64,000 nucleotides of DNA from Edolisoma coerulescens (taxonomy: Eukaryota; Chordata; Aves; Passeriformes; Campephagidae). Under the pieces are notes generated by a model. The model was not told the DNA's origin. It searched no databases and saw nothing but the letters and a program-made list of their open reading frames with translations. The translations under genes were made by a program, and so were the position numbers. Shown here piece by piece: positions 34,079 through 45,905 of this stretch. Every line of letters begins with the position of its first letter. Positions within the stretch are counted from its first letter, which is position 1. The stretch covers positions 500,389 to 564,388 of the forward strand of contig VWZW01004397.1 of NCBI GenBank assembly GCA_013397115.1, written 5' to 3'.

Positions 34079-36560
34079 GGTACAAATGCTTTCTGACTTA
34101 AATTCAACTTTCCCAAAGCACATAAATTTCTAAAGACAAATACCTGCTCTTTCCCTGAATATTGTAGGAGAACTTCCTGCATTAGAGGATCTTTTTCCTT
34201 CTCAAAAAATGAGTTAAAATTGATTCAGAGGTTTTGTACAGGCTGAGGGCTTTTGCCTGACTGAAGGAATAACATTACTCTCTGTCTTTAACAAAATGCC
34301 ACTTTCTGTCCTAAAACTGAGGGTCTAAAAATATATATTTAAAATATAAGCATTTTCTCTTTGATGCTGCCTTTGCCAATTTTCACAATTCCAAGAATCT
34401 CCTGCTTGGGATATGAGATTATAGGAAATAATCATGGGAAAAAAGGGGAAATGGCAAATTTTCCACAGCACAAATCATTGTATCTCAAGACCAAGCCTCT
34501 CTGATCACATCCAATGCAGGAATGTCCCTGTTCCCAGTTCCCTGTGAGCTGTGAGGGATGCAGTCTTCATTCTGGGAATTGATGATGGAATAGCAGAGTT
34601 TGAAAGGATCAGCGGGTTGGTTTTGAAGTGAAGAAAGATAAAAGTGATGTGATGTTAAACAAAGGCCATGGTCACTTTGGGATGCAGAAAAATAACCCCA
34701 GAAATCTCATATCTGCCTGAAGCTGGGGGCTTTGACACCACAGAGGTTGGACTTTCCCACTCGTATTCAGCTGGTGGGATGGTGCTGAGTGTGACAGGGC
34801 ACCAAAACATTCCTTTCCTTTCCCATAGACCATCCCCAATGGGCAATAAATACCTCACAAAATAATCTGGAGTTCATCAAGGGTCATCCCAGGAAGTTTT
34901 TGTCCAGGCGTGTCCATCAATGAACTGACGATCTGCTGTCAGTTATGAATTAAGAGGAAAAAAAGGAGCTTTTTACATTCTGGCTGCTTTTAAATGAACC
35001 AAGTGACAATCAAAACTAGAAATGTGCTAAAACCTCAAAGTCACTCAGCATCTCAGTGGCTCAGGGAAGGAAATGCTCTGCTCCAAGTTAATTCCAACTT
35101 TATTTACTCCAAACCTGCCCTTCTCTGTTACTGCCACCAGCAATATTTCCTTATCTACGAGCAAACAGTCCCACAAGCTGCTGGTTTTTCAGCAGTGTGT
35201 CTCTCTATGAAGACAAATTTTGTTTTCTCCAAGGCTTTTTCCTCCATTGGAGGTTAATTTTTATTTTCCACCTTGAACAAAATGAACAAAATTTCTGTCT
35301 GAATGTCTTCGTACAGAGGCACAGTTAAGATCTGAGAGAATGCAGCTGGTAATTAGTTCTGACCACAAGAGCTGCAGCAGTAAATCCTGTTCATCTCCAA
35401 CACCGTTCCAGCGAGGAATTTTTACACAAATCCATGAAAGCAAAAAGGTTCTTTGAGGCCACAAACAGCAAATGAATAAAACAATTCTGCTCCTATGAGA
35501 GGCTGCAGTAAATTCAGTTTATTTCCAGCACTGGGATACTTTGTCAAGAAATATCTGACAAAGGAATTAGGAGACAAAAAACAGTCTTTGTCTTCCAACT
35601 GACTTAGAATGAGTGTGCTCACTCTCAGAGCACACCCTGATGTGCCTCGTGCTCAATTTTGCATTCTGGAAAACCACCACAAATTTGGGTAGAGCGGGCA
35701 GAGTGCCCAGAATTCCTCCCAAGTTTGGGGAATGGGCCCAGAAGTCTTTAGGTAATGAATCACCTCCAATTCTCCATAACGGCCCCAGCAGCAGCCAAGA
35801 CACAGAGTTCACCTCTCCTTGTCCTGCAGGAGAGGCACAGACTTGCAGCTCCAAGGTGCTAAGAATCAGGAAAATAACGCCCAGGAATCACAGCCAGAGA
35901 AACTGGACCCATGGCTCTGAGAGTGAAAACACGGGGTGATCAAAAGATCAAAGGTAATCCAAGTGAATCAAGTCTGTTCCAAGGGCCGGGGCCAGGCTTC
36001 CCCTCCCAGGATATCAGCAATCTTCCTGTCCCTGGTCCCTGCCCATCCCAAGCTGGCAGTGCCCTGCAGGAGGGGATGACTCGGCCTCTGGGCCAGGGGA
36101 TGGGCAGCAGGGCACACAAAAAAGGACATTTCCTGCTTTTAACCCTGATGATATTGCAGTCTGGCCAGGGGATTTGTCATCCATGCATCCCTCTGAGCAC
36201 CCCAGGGAGCACAGACCTGCAGGTGAGGGTTTGTCAGAATTCAGCAAAACACAAACAGCAAATGAGGAGCATTTCAGTCAACTTCTGGCAGCTGCTTGCC
36301 AGGAATATTTGTACCTGTGGATATTCCTGCTCCCATCATGTTCCTCAGTGCCTCTGTTCTGCTGAGAAAGATGGGCTTGAACACAGAAAGTGTCTGTGGA
36401 GCAAACAAACCCACAAACCTCCTGGGCAGTAGCACTGAGCTGGCCATGAGCTCCTCTTCCCACAGGTGATTTCCCAGGCAGATCTACAGCCCTGATCTGG
36501 GGTCTCAGACCACGGCTGCGTTCCACCAGGGGTGCCTGGTGGGAGCACAGACAGGCTGAG
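34079..36560. other. Non-coding unique DNA
   Basis: No gene or repeat is recognised. 34320-34350 is AT-rich (AAAATATATATTTAAAATATAAG). Frames at 35613-35939 and 35911-36432 plus are opposed by 35567-35854 and 36278-36565 minus. None has a familiar motif. Confidence 0.5.
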
Positions 36561-37097
36561 ATCACAGAATCACAGAATCACCGGGCTGGAAGAGACCTTT
36601 AGGATCACTGTGTCCAACCCATGCCCCAACACCTCAACTGAACCATGGCACCGAGTGCCACACCCAATCTTTCTTTAAACACATCCAGGGATGGTGACTC
36701 CAGCACCTCCCCGGGCAGACGATTCCAGAACTTTATCATTCTTTCAGTAAAAAAACTTTTTCCTGACATCCAACCTAAATTTCCCTTGGTGCAGCTCGAG
36801 GCTGTGACCTCTTGTTCTGTCAGTTGTTGCCTGGAAAAAGAGACCAACCTGACCTCAACCACCCTTCAGGGAGCTGTAGAGAGTGATGAGGTCACCTCTG
36901 AGTCTCCTTTTCTCCAGGCTGAACAGCCCCAGCTCCCTCAGCCGTTCCTCATAGGACTTGTGTTCCAAGCCCCTCACCAGCCTTGGTGCCCTCCTTTGGA
37001 CACGTCCAAGCGTCTCCACGTCCTTCCTGAGCTGGGGGGCCAGAACTGGACACAGCACTCGAGGTGTGGCCTCACCTGTGCCGAGCACAGGGGAAGA
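36561..37097 (-). mobile_element. CR1 LINE, longest copy, ORF2 C-terminus frameshifted
   Basis: Minus orientation. The tail complement ATCACAGAATCACAGAATCA begins at 36561, then CCGGGCTGGAAGAGACC. Upstream of it on the minus strand, ORF2 C-terminal sequence reads LRKDVETLGRVQRRAPRLV and LEKRRLRGDLITLYSSLKGG, closed by a stop at 36855. The continuation FFTERMIKFWNRLPGEVLE lies in another phase, so one frameshift has occurred near 36860. The usual ORF2 end after VALGAMV appears to read through to a stop at 36605, which suggests loss of the original stop. The copy lacks the catalytic domains. Confidence 0.95.
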
Positions 37098-38165
37098 CCC
37101 TTTGTTTGGAAATGTTCTTCGTGTGTGCATCAAAACCCAGAGGCAGGGAGGGTGGAAAGCGTTTGGACAAATTTGGGTTCAGGCAGTTTCACACTGCAGT
37201 AAGAAATCAGTTTATTGCTCGTTTCTTTCACCCTGGGCGTGTCTTGGGGATTTGTCAGCAAACAAATTCCAGCTCTAATGGCATTGCCTGCTTTTATTCC
37301 TGATAAAACTGGGATCAGAGGGGCCTGGGCATGAAGGCAGCGAGTTTAGCTGGTGCTAACGTGGTGCAGGTTTTGCAGGGCACCTTTCAACTCCACACAT
37401 TTTTAGGGTTTTCCTTTCAGAGCTCCCTGTCTGGGGCATTTATTATCATCCCTGCTCCACTGTGGTGTTCAACATTGAAAACTTTTCCCTTTTGCAGGAA
37501 ATCTGAGGCACATGAGAAACAACAGCAATGCCAGGAAGGGACCATTTCTGCTTTGGCCAGAGCTTATTCTGAGGAAACAGGTACTGCTGACCAAGCCTGG
37601 AGAGCCCAAATTTCCTGAGGAGATGAATCAGTGCAGCTCTCAGCACTCTAAATTAGGTCAGGCAGGCACCCAGGAGCTGCAATAAGCTCAGGAGCTGAAA
37701 CGAGGGCTTCTCATGCTCAGGAAGTAGAAGAGGCAACCCACAAAGGTGTCTGCAGACAGCCTCTCTCCAGGACACCAGCAGGAGCACGACTTGCCCAAAT
37801 TATTCATTTTGGGGGCTGCTGGGAGTGATTTAGTGCAGACCAACAGAGCCCTGGAGCTCATAATCACAACAAAAGGCAGGGCCAGAGGCAGTGCTGGAGG
37901 AGGGGTTCTGGGAATGAGCTGGAGGCTGAGAGGGGAGGTGGGATTCTGTCTCCAGTGCTCCAGAGCCGCCTGCTGTGCTTCCCACTGCCGCTGGTCACCA
38001 GCAGTGCGCTGAGCAAACTCCTGAAACCGCTCAGACAGCGGAGACTGCTGTTTGAGCTGGGAACAGACAGCTCCCTCCAGTCCTGCAGCCACTCCTCTCC
38101 CACTGCCAAGGAGGAAAGCAAGCTTGGAGCACCACTTTGTTTTTTTAAAGGCAGTATAAGCTTTC
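37098..38165. other. Non-coding unique DNA
   Basis: Overlapping frames on both strands (37688-38167 minus, 37746-38012 and 37955-38257 plus) without recognised motifs. No repeat. Confidence 0.5.
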
Positions 38166-38184
38166 AAAAAAAAAAAAAAAAAAA
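38166..38184 (+). repeat. Poly-A run of 19
   Basis: Nineteen consecutive A preceded by GCTTTC and followed by GGAGGAAAAG. No AATAAA or retroposed transcript is visible before it. Confidence 0.95.
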
Positions 38185-38823
38185 GGAGGAAAAGTTGTGG
38201 TGGAAGAGATGCTTATTTTGTTGCTTGGAAGGAAAAGCCTGGCAGGCAGAAATTTAAAAGGATATTGAAGGTACAGAGTTTCTGTCTCTTCCTGAATTTT
38301 CCTGAATTTCAAAAAAGGGGGCTCTTGTTGCAGGAGGAAAAAAGCAATGGTCACCCAGCTTGTCCTACATTTTACCTGCAGGAATGTCTGACAGGAACAC
38401 AAGTCCCTTGAGCACTGCCTTGCTCAGTGCGGGAGCATACAAAGGCTCCTGGGGAAGGCAGAGGTGGAAGGGAAGGAGTGTCATTATTTTTCTGCATTTT
38501 GACCCCATCCCACATTCCAGGCCCGGGTCAAGTGCAGCAGTTTCTCTTCACGCCGGGGAGGAGCCTGAGCTGCTGTCTTTGATCTGTCCCGGGGTGATGA
38601 GCCTGACAATGTTTCCATCTGAGGGCACTAAAGCAAGTCAATAAATAGCAAAGCACCAAATTCCGCCTCTGCCATACACCAGAATGGGAGAAGGGTGGGA
38701 AACCTCCAAGTCCCTGTTGTGTGGGATTTTTTTTCCCTTAAGAAGCAGTGGTGGGAGCATTAAATATGATTTCCACTTAAAAACTCTCCATCCAAATACT
38801 CTGTCTTTTAAGCATCGTTATCC
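38185..38823. other. Non-coding unique DNA
   Basis: Nothing recognised. Becomes AT-rich from about 38760, leading into the inverted repeat that follows. Confidence 0.5.
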
Positions 38824-38856
38824 TTGATCAAAGGATAATGATCCTTTATTGATCAA
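38824..38856. promoter_or_regulatory. Inverted repeat with TCF/LEF-like sites
   Basis: Left arm TTGATCAAAGGAT (38824-38836) and right arm ATCCTTTATTGATCAA (38841-38856) are reverse complements except for three extra bases (ATA or TAT) in the right arm, with an AATG loop. GATCAAAGG is the complement of CCTTTGATC, a good TCF/LEF word. Flanking AAGCATCGTT and AAGCATCATT form a direct repeat around it. It could be a paired binding site, a hairpin or an old duplication. Confidence 0.5.
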
Positions 38857-40554
38857 ATAAGCATCATTAGCTGAGAAATCCTCATTTCCAAGTGTTTCCT
38901 TGGACTTTCTGCTGGAGTTTCAAGCTCTGGAGTCAGGGTTTGCACATCAAATGAAATCAGGAGTAAGAGGCTGTCTCCAGACTGAATTCCTGATTTCAGG
39001 CTCAGTTGCAAACCACAGGCAAATCTGTTTAATCCCTGAAGAAATGGGATGATTTCCCTGGGGCTGCCTCAGGAGCTGATCACGGACAAACTGTGGCTTC
39101 CAGAGCCTCTGGTTGGTCCAATTCCAGGAATAGGAGAGAAGGTGTTAGGAGCAACTCTTAGATCTTTAGATCTCTTAGAGGAGAAAGCCACCTAGTCTGC
39201 ATTTTGAATTTGTGATAGTGGAAACTCATAGGATGGATCCATGGAATTCATGGATAATTCGCCCAATATCTACAAAAAGCAAGGCAGACCAAAATGACAA
39301 GAAATGGCTTGAAGAATACAACCCCAGACAGAAGCAGGAGGACTCACTTCCACTTGGTAAAATCTTGTTGTGATTTAATTGCTTTTCTATAAAAAGCTGG
39401 ACTTATTCTTTGTGAAACTGAGAATCCTAGAGAAGAAAAAGAGAATAAACAAATTTGGGGCAGCTACAGCACCTCCTTCACCCTGATGGAGGCACCCAAA
39501 CCTCCAGCACTCTGCTGAGCTGTCTCAAGGCAGGCAAATAAAACCTCACATCAGCACATTCACACAAAACGGTGCAAAATGGAACAGCAGCAATTTCCTA
39601 TTGCACAATTTCTTTCTCAGAAAACTCGTTGCTCCCTCCCTTTCTCCTGCAGCTCTGGAGCTCGTGCAGAGGAAGTCTGGACATCATTACTGCAAGTGTC
39701 TCCCTCAGGACTCAGCCTTACAAACATTCTGGGATCCCACGTAAACAGGAGAGCGTGTTGGGCTGTTTGTTTACGCCTCACTGTAATTCACCCTTTGACA
39801 GAAACCAGCTCCAAAGGGGTTTTTTTTCCCCCCACTCTCCTTGTCGGGAAATCCACCATCACCTGCAGGTTTTGCTGCATCATGAGACAGCAGGAATAGC
39901 AGAATATTGGCCAGGAGCTGAGTGGTTTTGCTGAGATCGTGGCAGTGGAAAGGAAAAGGGCTCTCAGTGTGTGCAGCTGCTGGGACAGCAGATGAACCTC
40001 TGGATAAAGATGGGAATCAGCTCTCCTTTATCTCCAAAGTGGCCACTGAGTGGCTGAACCTCGTGGCTGAGCAGGATCCTGTATTTACATCTCCTGCTGG
40101 TGCTTTTTCCCCTATAATTTCCTTCTGCAGGAGAGCTCTGACTGGAAGGATGGTGGGTGACAGGAAAAGGCAGAATTATGAGGCTCTTCTGAGTCAGCAA
40201 AGGCACCTCAGCAGTAAAAATAACGCTGAGAAGCAACAAGTTGCTTCCGAGGGCATTCCCACCTTCCTCCTGTGCTGACTCGGGAAACCGTGAGAATTCG
40301 GAGGGAGGGAGCAGCCATGCAAATAATAAATACCCAGCAGTAGTAATGTATTCCTGTTTGGGGAATATGGGCAGTGTCTGGCCCTAAAACTGGGATTCAC
40401 GAGGGAGTGGAGAGACAGAAAACACCTACAGGTCTGAAGAAGCTGAGAAACAGTGCCTGAGTTACTCAAGGACACCAAAGCAATCAGGACCTGGAGCTCT
40501 CATGGATTCCAGCGTCGTTCTAGGTACAAGTAAAACTCCTCTCACAACTTTCCC
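38857..40554. other. Non-coding unique DNA
   Basis: No gene. At 39158-39173 TTAGATCT occurs twice in tandem. Overlapping frames at 39572-39934, 39579-39899 and 39922-40278 plus, and 39964-40239 minus, have no recognised domain. Confidence 0.5.
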
Positions 40555-40985
40555 CAGCTAGAATTTGGATTATATAGATGAATAATTCACTTGGGGTTTT
40601 GTTTTTGTACAAGGGGTAATGAAGCACTTTTCTGTCCTGATAATGAAAGCACTACAAGATGTTAGCCAACAATAAAATCTTTCTGTTGCGCCCTAGGAAG
40701 ACAGGAAAACTTAATTTATCTGCACCTAGATTTCTGTACTGCTCTGTTGCCAATTAAAAATGTATTTGGGGAGAAAAATGTGGGGATTTTTTTTTCCCAC
40801 CACCGGATTATTTATGATTTTAACCATGCTGTACAATCATCCTGTTTCTTGGTAATATATTTCTTTTTATTTCTCAAAAGGAAAGTACTGGACAGCTTAA
40901 AAACACATCAGTGAAGCAATGTTTATCCCAAGGGCATCATATTAACATTTCTTGAAGCATTGAGTGCTTGCAGTTCTCTGATAAA
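40555..40985. promoter_or_regulatory. Candidate regulatory tract of about 430 bp
   Basis: AT-rich, frame-poor sequence with GATGAATAATTCACTTGG, GGTAATGAAGC, CTGATAATGAAAG, CAACAATAAAATC, CTTAATTTATC, CCAATTAAAAATG, GGATTATTTATGATTTTAAC and CATATTAACATTTC. ACAATAAAA fits a SOX-type word. No repeat is recognised. Confidence 0.28.
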
Positions 40986-41699
40986 CAGCCTTAGTTTTTC
41001 CCTTGGCAGCTAAAAAAAAATGGCAATAAAACCCTCCTTGGGCAATTGGTTGAGAGGACCCAGAGCTCTTGCATTTGCCAAAGGAAGCAGCAGTCAAACC
41101 TTGGGGGAAAGAGAGAGGTGATGTGGTGAAAAGGAGTCAATATTGCTGTTGCAGAAGCAGGAGGGCAACGGAGCAAAGGTGGGAATTCCTCAGCAGCTCG
41201 GAATGAGAGAGGCTGGAAAAGGCTGACCCAGGCCCTGAGTTTATCCTGAGTTTGAAAGCATGAACATCTCCCTGCCTTTATCCATGGACTCGAATAAAAC
41301 CAAGCCCAGTTGTTCCCAGGCAATGATTATTTCAGTCTGGAACCCTGAGCAGGACGAGTTCAGGGCACAGAGACAAACCCAGGCCTGTTCCTCAGCGGGG
41401 TCAGGCTGGAGCCTCTCCCTGCTCTGCTGAACAGATCTGGGTGGGATCTGAGATCCAGCATCTTCCCCCTTCCTTTGACCTCAGGAGACCTCTCTCAGGA
41501 GCTGCTGTGCAAAATGCCTGACATTTTTAAAATATAACTTTAATTTTACTGAATCCACAAAGGCCTGGGATGATGGAACAAACTGCCCCAGCTCCAAAGC
41601 TCCCTCTGGATTTATTTCCCCACCAAGACATCAGCCCTTCCAGCCTCCCAAACACTTGGGCTTGGGTTAGAAAGTAAAACCATGAAGGTGAACTTTTGT
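40986..41699. other. Non-coding unique DNA
   Basis: One minus-strand frame (40991-41323) without recognised motifs. No repeat. Confidence 0.5.
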
Positions 41700-42000
41700 T
41701 CCTGCTGTAAATGGGCCTGTCCAGCTTTCAACAGCAAAGGTAGAAGGCTGCTCTGTGATATTTTAATCTGGGCACACTCTGGAGCAACCAATGGCTCTTA
41801 ATTCTGTTTGTCCATGTGCCCTTTCCAGCATGTGCTTCTGTAAACATATTCGGAGCTCATAAAACATTAATTAGGAATAAAATAAAATAAATAAGGCAAT
41901 AATCTGAACCTTCCAGTCCCTTTTGGCCCAGAGGACGTGCTTGCTGTTAACTATTTCCAGGCTATTCACAAACAAGCGAAAATTTACCAGAACAAGAGTT
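41700..42000. promoter_or_regulatory. Candidate cis-regulatory patch with short AAAAT repeat
   Basis: CTCTTAATTCTG, CATAAAACATTAATTAGG, then AATAAAATAAAATAAATAAGG at 41876-41896, then GCAATAATCTG and GTTAACTATTTCC. The central piece is a small AATAA-type microsatellite. The TTAATTAG core is homeodomain-like. Confidence 0.2.
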
Positions 42001-42019
42001 CTTATTCAAGGCCTTTTTC

Positions 42020-42033
42020 TTTTTTTTTTTTTT
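42020..42033 (+). repeat. Poly-T run of 14
   Basis: Fourteen T following CTTTTTC. On the minus strand it yields a Lys-rich start to a spurious frame. Confidence 0.9.
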
Positions 42034-42097
42034 ACGACCCAATGAAAAAAAAGAAACACAGCCCAGTAAATCATATAATTAACACAAGCTTGGTGCT

Positions 42098-42211
42098 CGG
42101 CGTGTGAAATTAACCCAGGGAATAAACAAGTGGCTGGGTTAATCCCAGAGAAACTCCCGTCGTGCTCCCAGCAGCGCTGGATGTGCAGGCGCTGGAGCGC
42201 GGCCTCTCCCG
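42098..42211. other. Small CpG cluster
   Basis: Nine CpG dinucleotides occur within 114 bases, at 42098, 42101, 42158, 42161, 42175, 42190, 42198, 42200 and 42210. The rest of the window has only scattered CpG. GCGCTGGA occurs twice nearby (42174 and 42190 region). It is too short for a normal CpG island, and no TATA or coding start is associated. Confidence 0.6.
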
Positions 42212-42484
42212 GCCTGGGGCAGGGTGATGTCCACTCTTCCCTCCCCAAAGGGATGAACATGGCTAAGCTGCAGATCCTGGGAGATTTTGGGGTCCTGTGT
42301 GGATGTCTTGGCGTGATCATGGCATCGGGTTGTGGAGAGACAGGCTGGAGGGGGACAAGGAGCAGGGGGAATTTGTGGGTGAGCGCTGTGCAAAAATCTG
42401 TGTGAGAGGACTTCTGTCCTGAGGGGTTTGTGGTGGGAATAGACCCAAAGGAGGAAGGGGAAGACAAAAGAGAGTGAGGGAAGG
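42212..42484. other. Non-coding DNA next to a CR1 copy
   Basis: G-rich unique sequence. Open frames on minus (42006-42467, 42139-42489) and plus (42130-42405) overlap fully and carry no recognised motif. Confidence 0.5.
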
Positions 42485-42790
42485 ATCATAGAATGGAATC
42501 AGCGAATTGTGGAATGGTTTGGGTTGGAAGGGACCTGAAAGTTCCACCCCCTGCCATGGCAGGGACACCTTCCACTACCCCAGGCTGCTCCAAGCCCCAT
42601 CCAGCCTGGCCTTGGACACTTCCAGGGATCCAGGGGCAGCCACAGCTTCTCTGGGCACCCTGTGCCAGGGCCTCCCCACCCTCACAGGGAAGAATTTCTT
42701 CTCAATATCCCATCTATCCCTGCCTTCTGACAGTGAACCCATTCCCCCTTGTCCTGTCACTCCATCCCTTGCAAAGAGTCTCCTTTGGAG
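42485..42790 (-). mobile_element. CR1 LINE, 5'-truncated 3' end
   Basis: Minus orientation. The tail complement ATCATAGAATGG starts at 42485, then GGTTTGGGTTGGAAGGGACC and the 3' untranslated part. On the minus strand the ORF2 end reads WHRVPREAV, then SLEVSKARLDGAWSSLG, with its stop at 42575-42577. It is the same CR1 type as the copy at 9299. Compared with that one, a small insertion (GATCCA) lies at about 42627. Catalytic domains are absent. Confidence 0.95.
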
Positions 42791-45589
42791 AGCACCAAAC
42801 CTTCCAAAAAGCCCATCCATGGTCACACACACGCAGAGACCTCCCCAGCCAGCAAACATCAGCTGCTTCTGAACAGAAATTAAAAATGCTTTGCACTTTA
42901 CTGTCAGTAATACAGCGCTGAAAATGAGAATATCAGAGTTAACGTCCACATTTAATAGGTATTTTATCAAGGTGCATTCTTGATTTCGGGGGAATTCAGT
43001 GCTGTACTGAAGTGGAAAGCAATTTCTGAAGAGCTGGAGGAATTAATGTAAGTCAAGGATTTGTAGCCAGCCAAGCTAGAATATTTGTGATTCAGCATTC
43101 AGGTTTCTGCCTGAAAATGACTGAAAATATATTGAGATTCTGGCTTGTTTTTCAAGCTGGTTGTACTGCAAGGGAAGGTTCACCTCCTACTGGCAATGTT
43201 TGGTCGAGGACTTCACTGGTTTTTAAACCCAGCTCTAGAACACAATGGTCTTCTTGGGAGCTCTTGACCCATTTTTTGAGCTCAATCTAATGAAATTCAG
43301 AAATGCTGAACCTGTTCCTGGTTTTTCAGAACTCATCCAGATGAAAATTTCAGTGCCTGCTGGAAGGATTTGAAACACCCCAAACAACCAGGCTCCTAAA
43401 CTTCAAATCCTCTCAATTAGACCAATATTTGAGCTGATGCAGCAGAAATTTCCAGAGAAAACTGCTCTGAGGGATCCCTGTGGAATTCTGTGCTACTGGA
43501 GCATCAGTGCCTGCTGCCAGCCTCAAGTAATGATGTGAAAGTGCCTGCCCAACATAAAGATTTATCAAACGCTTGGCCAGGCTGGGCTGGTGATGGCTCA
43601 GCTGAAGTTTAGTGGTTTGCTTTTAAAATAGACCCTGTTAGTCAGGCAAAAGGAGTGAACAGTTGGTCTGTAATTTACCCCACATTAATTGGATTCTAAA
43701 GAAAGACTTCTGCCTCAAACCCAGGTTCCTGATGGACACCAATCATTAATCTCAGAAAAAGGCAAAGCCAAGGAGTTCTCCAACCAAGAATTGTCTTCTC
43801 CTTTCCTGAGAATTCCTCTCCATCTTCTGCAAGGGTGCAGCAAAATCTGAGCTTGGGTCAAACCACAGTGGCAGAGGCAGAGAAGTGAAAGAACAGCACA
43901 GGGGAAAGTTTATTTTCTCATTACTCACCCTGCTCTTTCTGTGTGGACAAACTGCAGCACCAGCAAGTATTCACCAAAAGGCTTCTGAAGGATGACCAAA
44001 TGTCTGTGATGAAACGTTTAATACAAAGTGGCTGTTAGAAATAGGGAAGAAAGAGAAGAGAAACCACACATATACACACATGGAATCCATTTCCAGAGTG
44101 AGTCAAGAAATCCAAGAGGCAAACTACCTTAATAGAGTTATTTGTTTGTTCTCTGGTTCAGTTTCTAATATGAGGGATTAAAAAAAAAAGGTCTTTACAA
44201 AGTCTGAGGTGGGCGGAGGGGAAAAGCTGGAATCTGAGATGCATGAGTGCTATCATGTACAATAAAATCATTAAAACACTTTGCAACCAGGTTCCCTCCC
44301 ATTTTCAGTGCATTCAGAGGGAGAAAACAAACCCACCAAGGGAGCAGCATTCTGAAAAGAGTTTTCTGCATGGCCGTGGAGCTCAGTGTCCTCCTCAGCA
44401 CATCCACCACCTTCCTTTGCATCCTTTTTTTTTGTCCCTTTTCCTCACAAGCAGCCTGCTCACAGCTTATCTTCAACAGCCTTCTAAAAACAGAGCCCAG
44501 GGGATGTCACAGGCTTGAGGCAGCAGTCAGCACTTCATCCTCCACGGCCTCTTCAGACTGGGCCTTCTCAAGGAAAGCCCTGGTGGGGGCCAGAACCCCG
44601 GGTGTGCTCTGGGAAGTGTATCAGGTGCCACAGGAAAACGGGAAGAGCTTTGGAGAACAGGGAGGTGTCTGCAAAATGAGAAGTGGTCCCCACTCAGAGG
44701 CTGCAGAGCTACTCCACAGCACCCACTTGGGCAGCAGGTGAAGGTCAGACATCAAGAGCCGTGAGGTGGCTTTGCTTTCCTTCCTAAATTTATATCGGGG
44801 AAGGCTGATTGGAAGGACTGACTGCAGCCAGGAAGAATTCAGTGGGGCTTAGGGGAAGCTGCTTTCATCAAGTCTGGCTCAGGCAGGGTGTCAAAGCTGA
44901 ACTGCAAAGTTATTCCACTCCTAAGCTCCACAGACAGCTTTTTCCTGGTGCATCCCAACCCTCCTGCACAGCCCTTTTGGAGTTCCAGCCTGGTGCTCCC
45001 ACACAGCTCTGCCTGTCCTTGGCAAGGCCAGGATTAAGGATCATAGCTCCTGTCAAAATGGGCAGGAACACTGGGATCCTTTTGAGAACAAACAAGGCTT
45101 AAAAAAACCCCCCAAACAGATAAAAAGAACACCAAGAAATTCCACTATTCACGTGGTATAAATTCAGGCAGATCTGAGCACAGTTTTCCAGCTCTTGGGA
45201 TGCTTGTGGGTTTGTAAAACTCCAGCTCCTGGAGCCCTGTGATTATTTGAGAATTACAGCTGGCATTGAAAAATAACAACAATTTAAAAAAAATTCAAAG
45301 GGGTTTGAAGAAGAGTTATAAAGCCCTAATAATAAATATTCAGGATTCAGAGAGCAACAAAAATAATCCATATTGAGAATTTTGGAACTCCCTTGATTTC
45401 CATTTTGGGGACTGATGCCATTGTTTTTTATCACATGGGACAGGTATCCCGTGAATATTTTGCTTGTATAACTCCCTTTCTTCTCCCTAAATTCTCAGGC
45501 AAAGCTATTATTCCTGACACAGAGAAGGAATACAGTTGATTGAGATGTATGAATCCCAACTTGTTTCTAAAAAGGGGGAAAGGCACGAT
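42791..45589. other. Non-coding unique DNA
   Basis: No gene or repeat is recognised over 2.8 kb. 42880-42980 and 43080-43140 are AT-rich but motif-poor. An A-run sits at 44180-44189. A 164-codon plus frame (44247-44741) overlaps minus frame 44195-44476, and neither has a known motif. Confidence 0.5.
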
Positions 45590-45905
45590 ATTGTACCTTT
45601 CAGAAGTACAGCCTGCACTTATTTATAAATTAGAACTAATTACAGGTAACCTGTCTTTGGCAGAAGTAAAAAGAAAAACCCAATTTTCCAACCTTGGCAG
45701 ATGTTTCAGTGTCTTCCCATTATGATCTCAGTTGGCTTTATCAAGTGATACCACATTATAATTAGCTGAGGTAAATGCTACAATTCAAAGGAGGATGCCC
45801 AAGAGCAGGAGCTGGAGCTGCAGAAGCCTCAAGCAAAGAAGCTAATAAATGATCCTATTTCAATTAGGCAATTATGTGTGAAAGAGCTGAGAGAGCTGGA
45901 CTGGA
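45590..45905. promoter_or_regulatory. Candidate cis-regulatory patch
   Basis: TTATTTATAAATTAGAACTAATTACAGG, ACATTATAATTAGCTGAGG, CTAATAAATGATCC and CAATTAGGCAATTATGTG lie within about 300 bases. Repeated AATTA cores and TTTATAAA words give strong homeodomain-like content. No repeat is seen. Confidence 0.28.

Noticed and set aside
42575..42970. 131-codon minus-strand frame
   Set aside because: The C-terminal third is CR1 ORF2, and the rest is flanking sequence.
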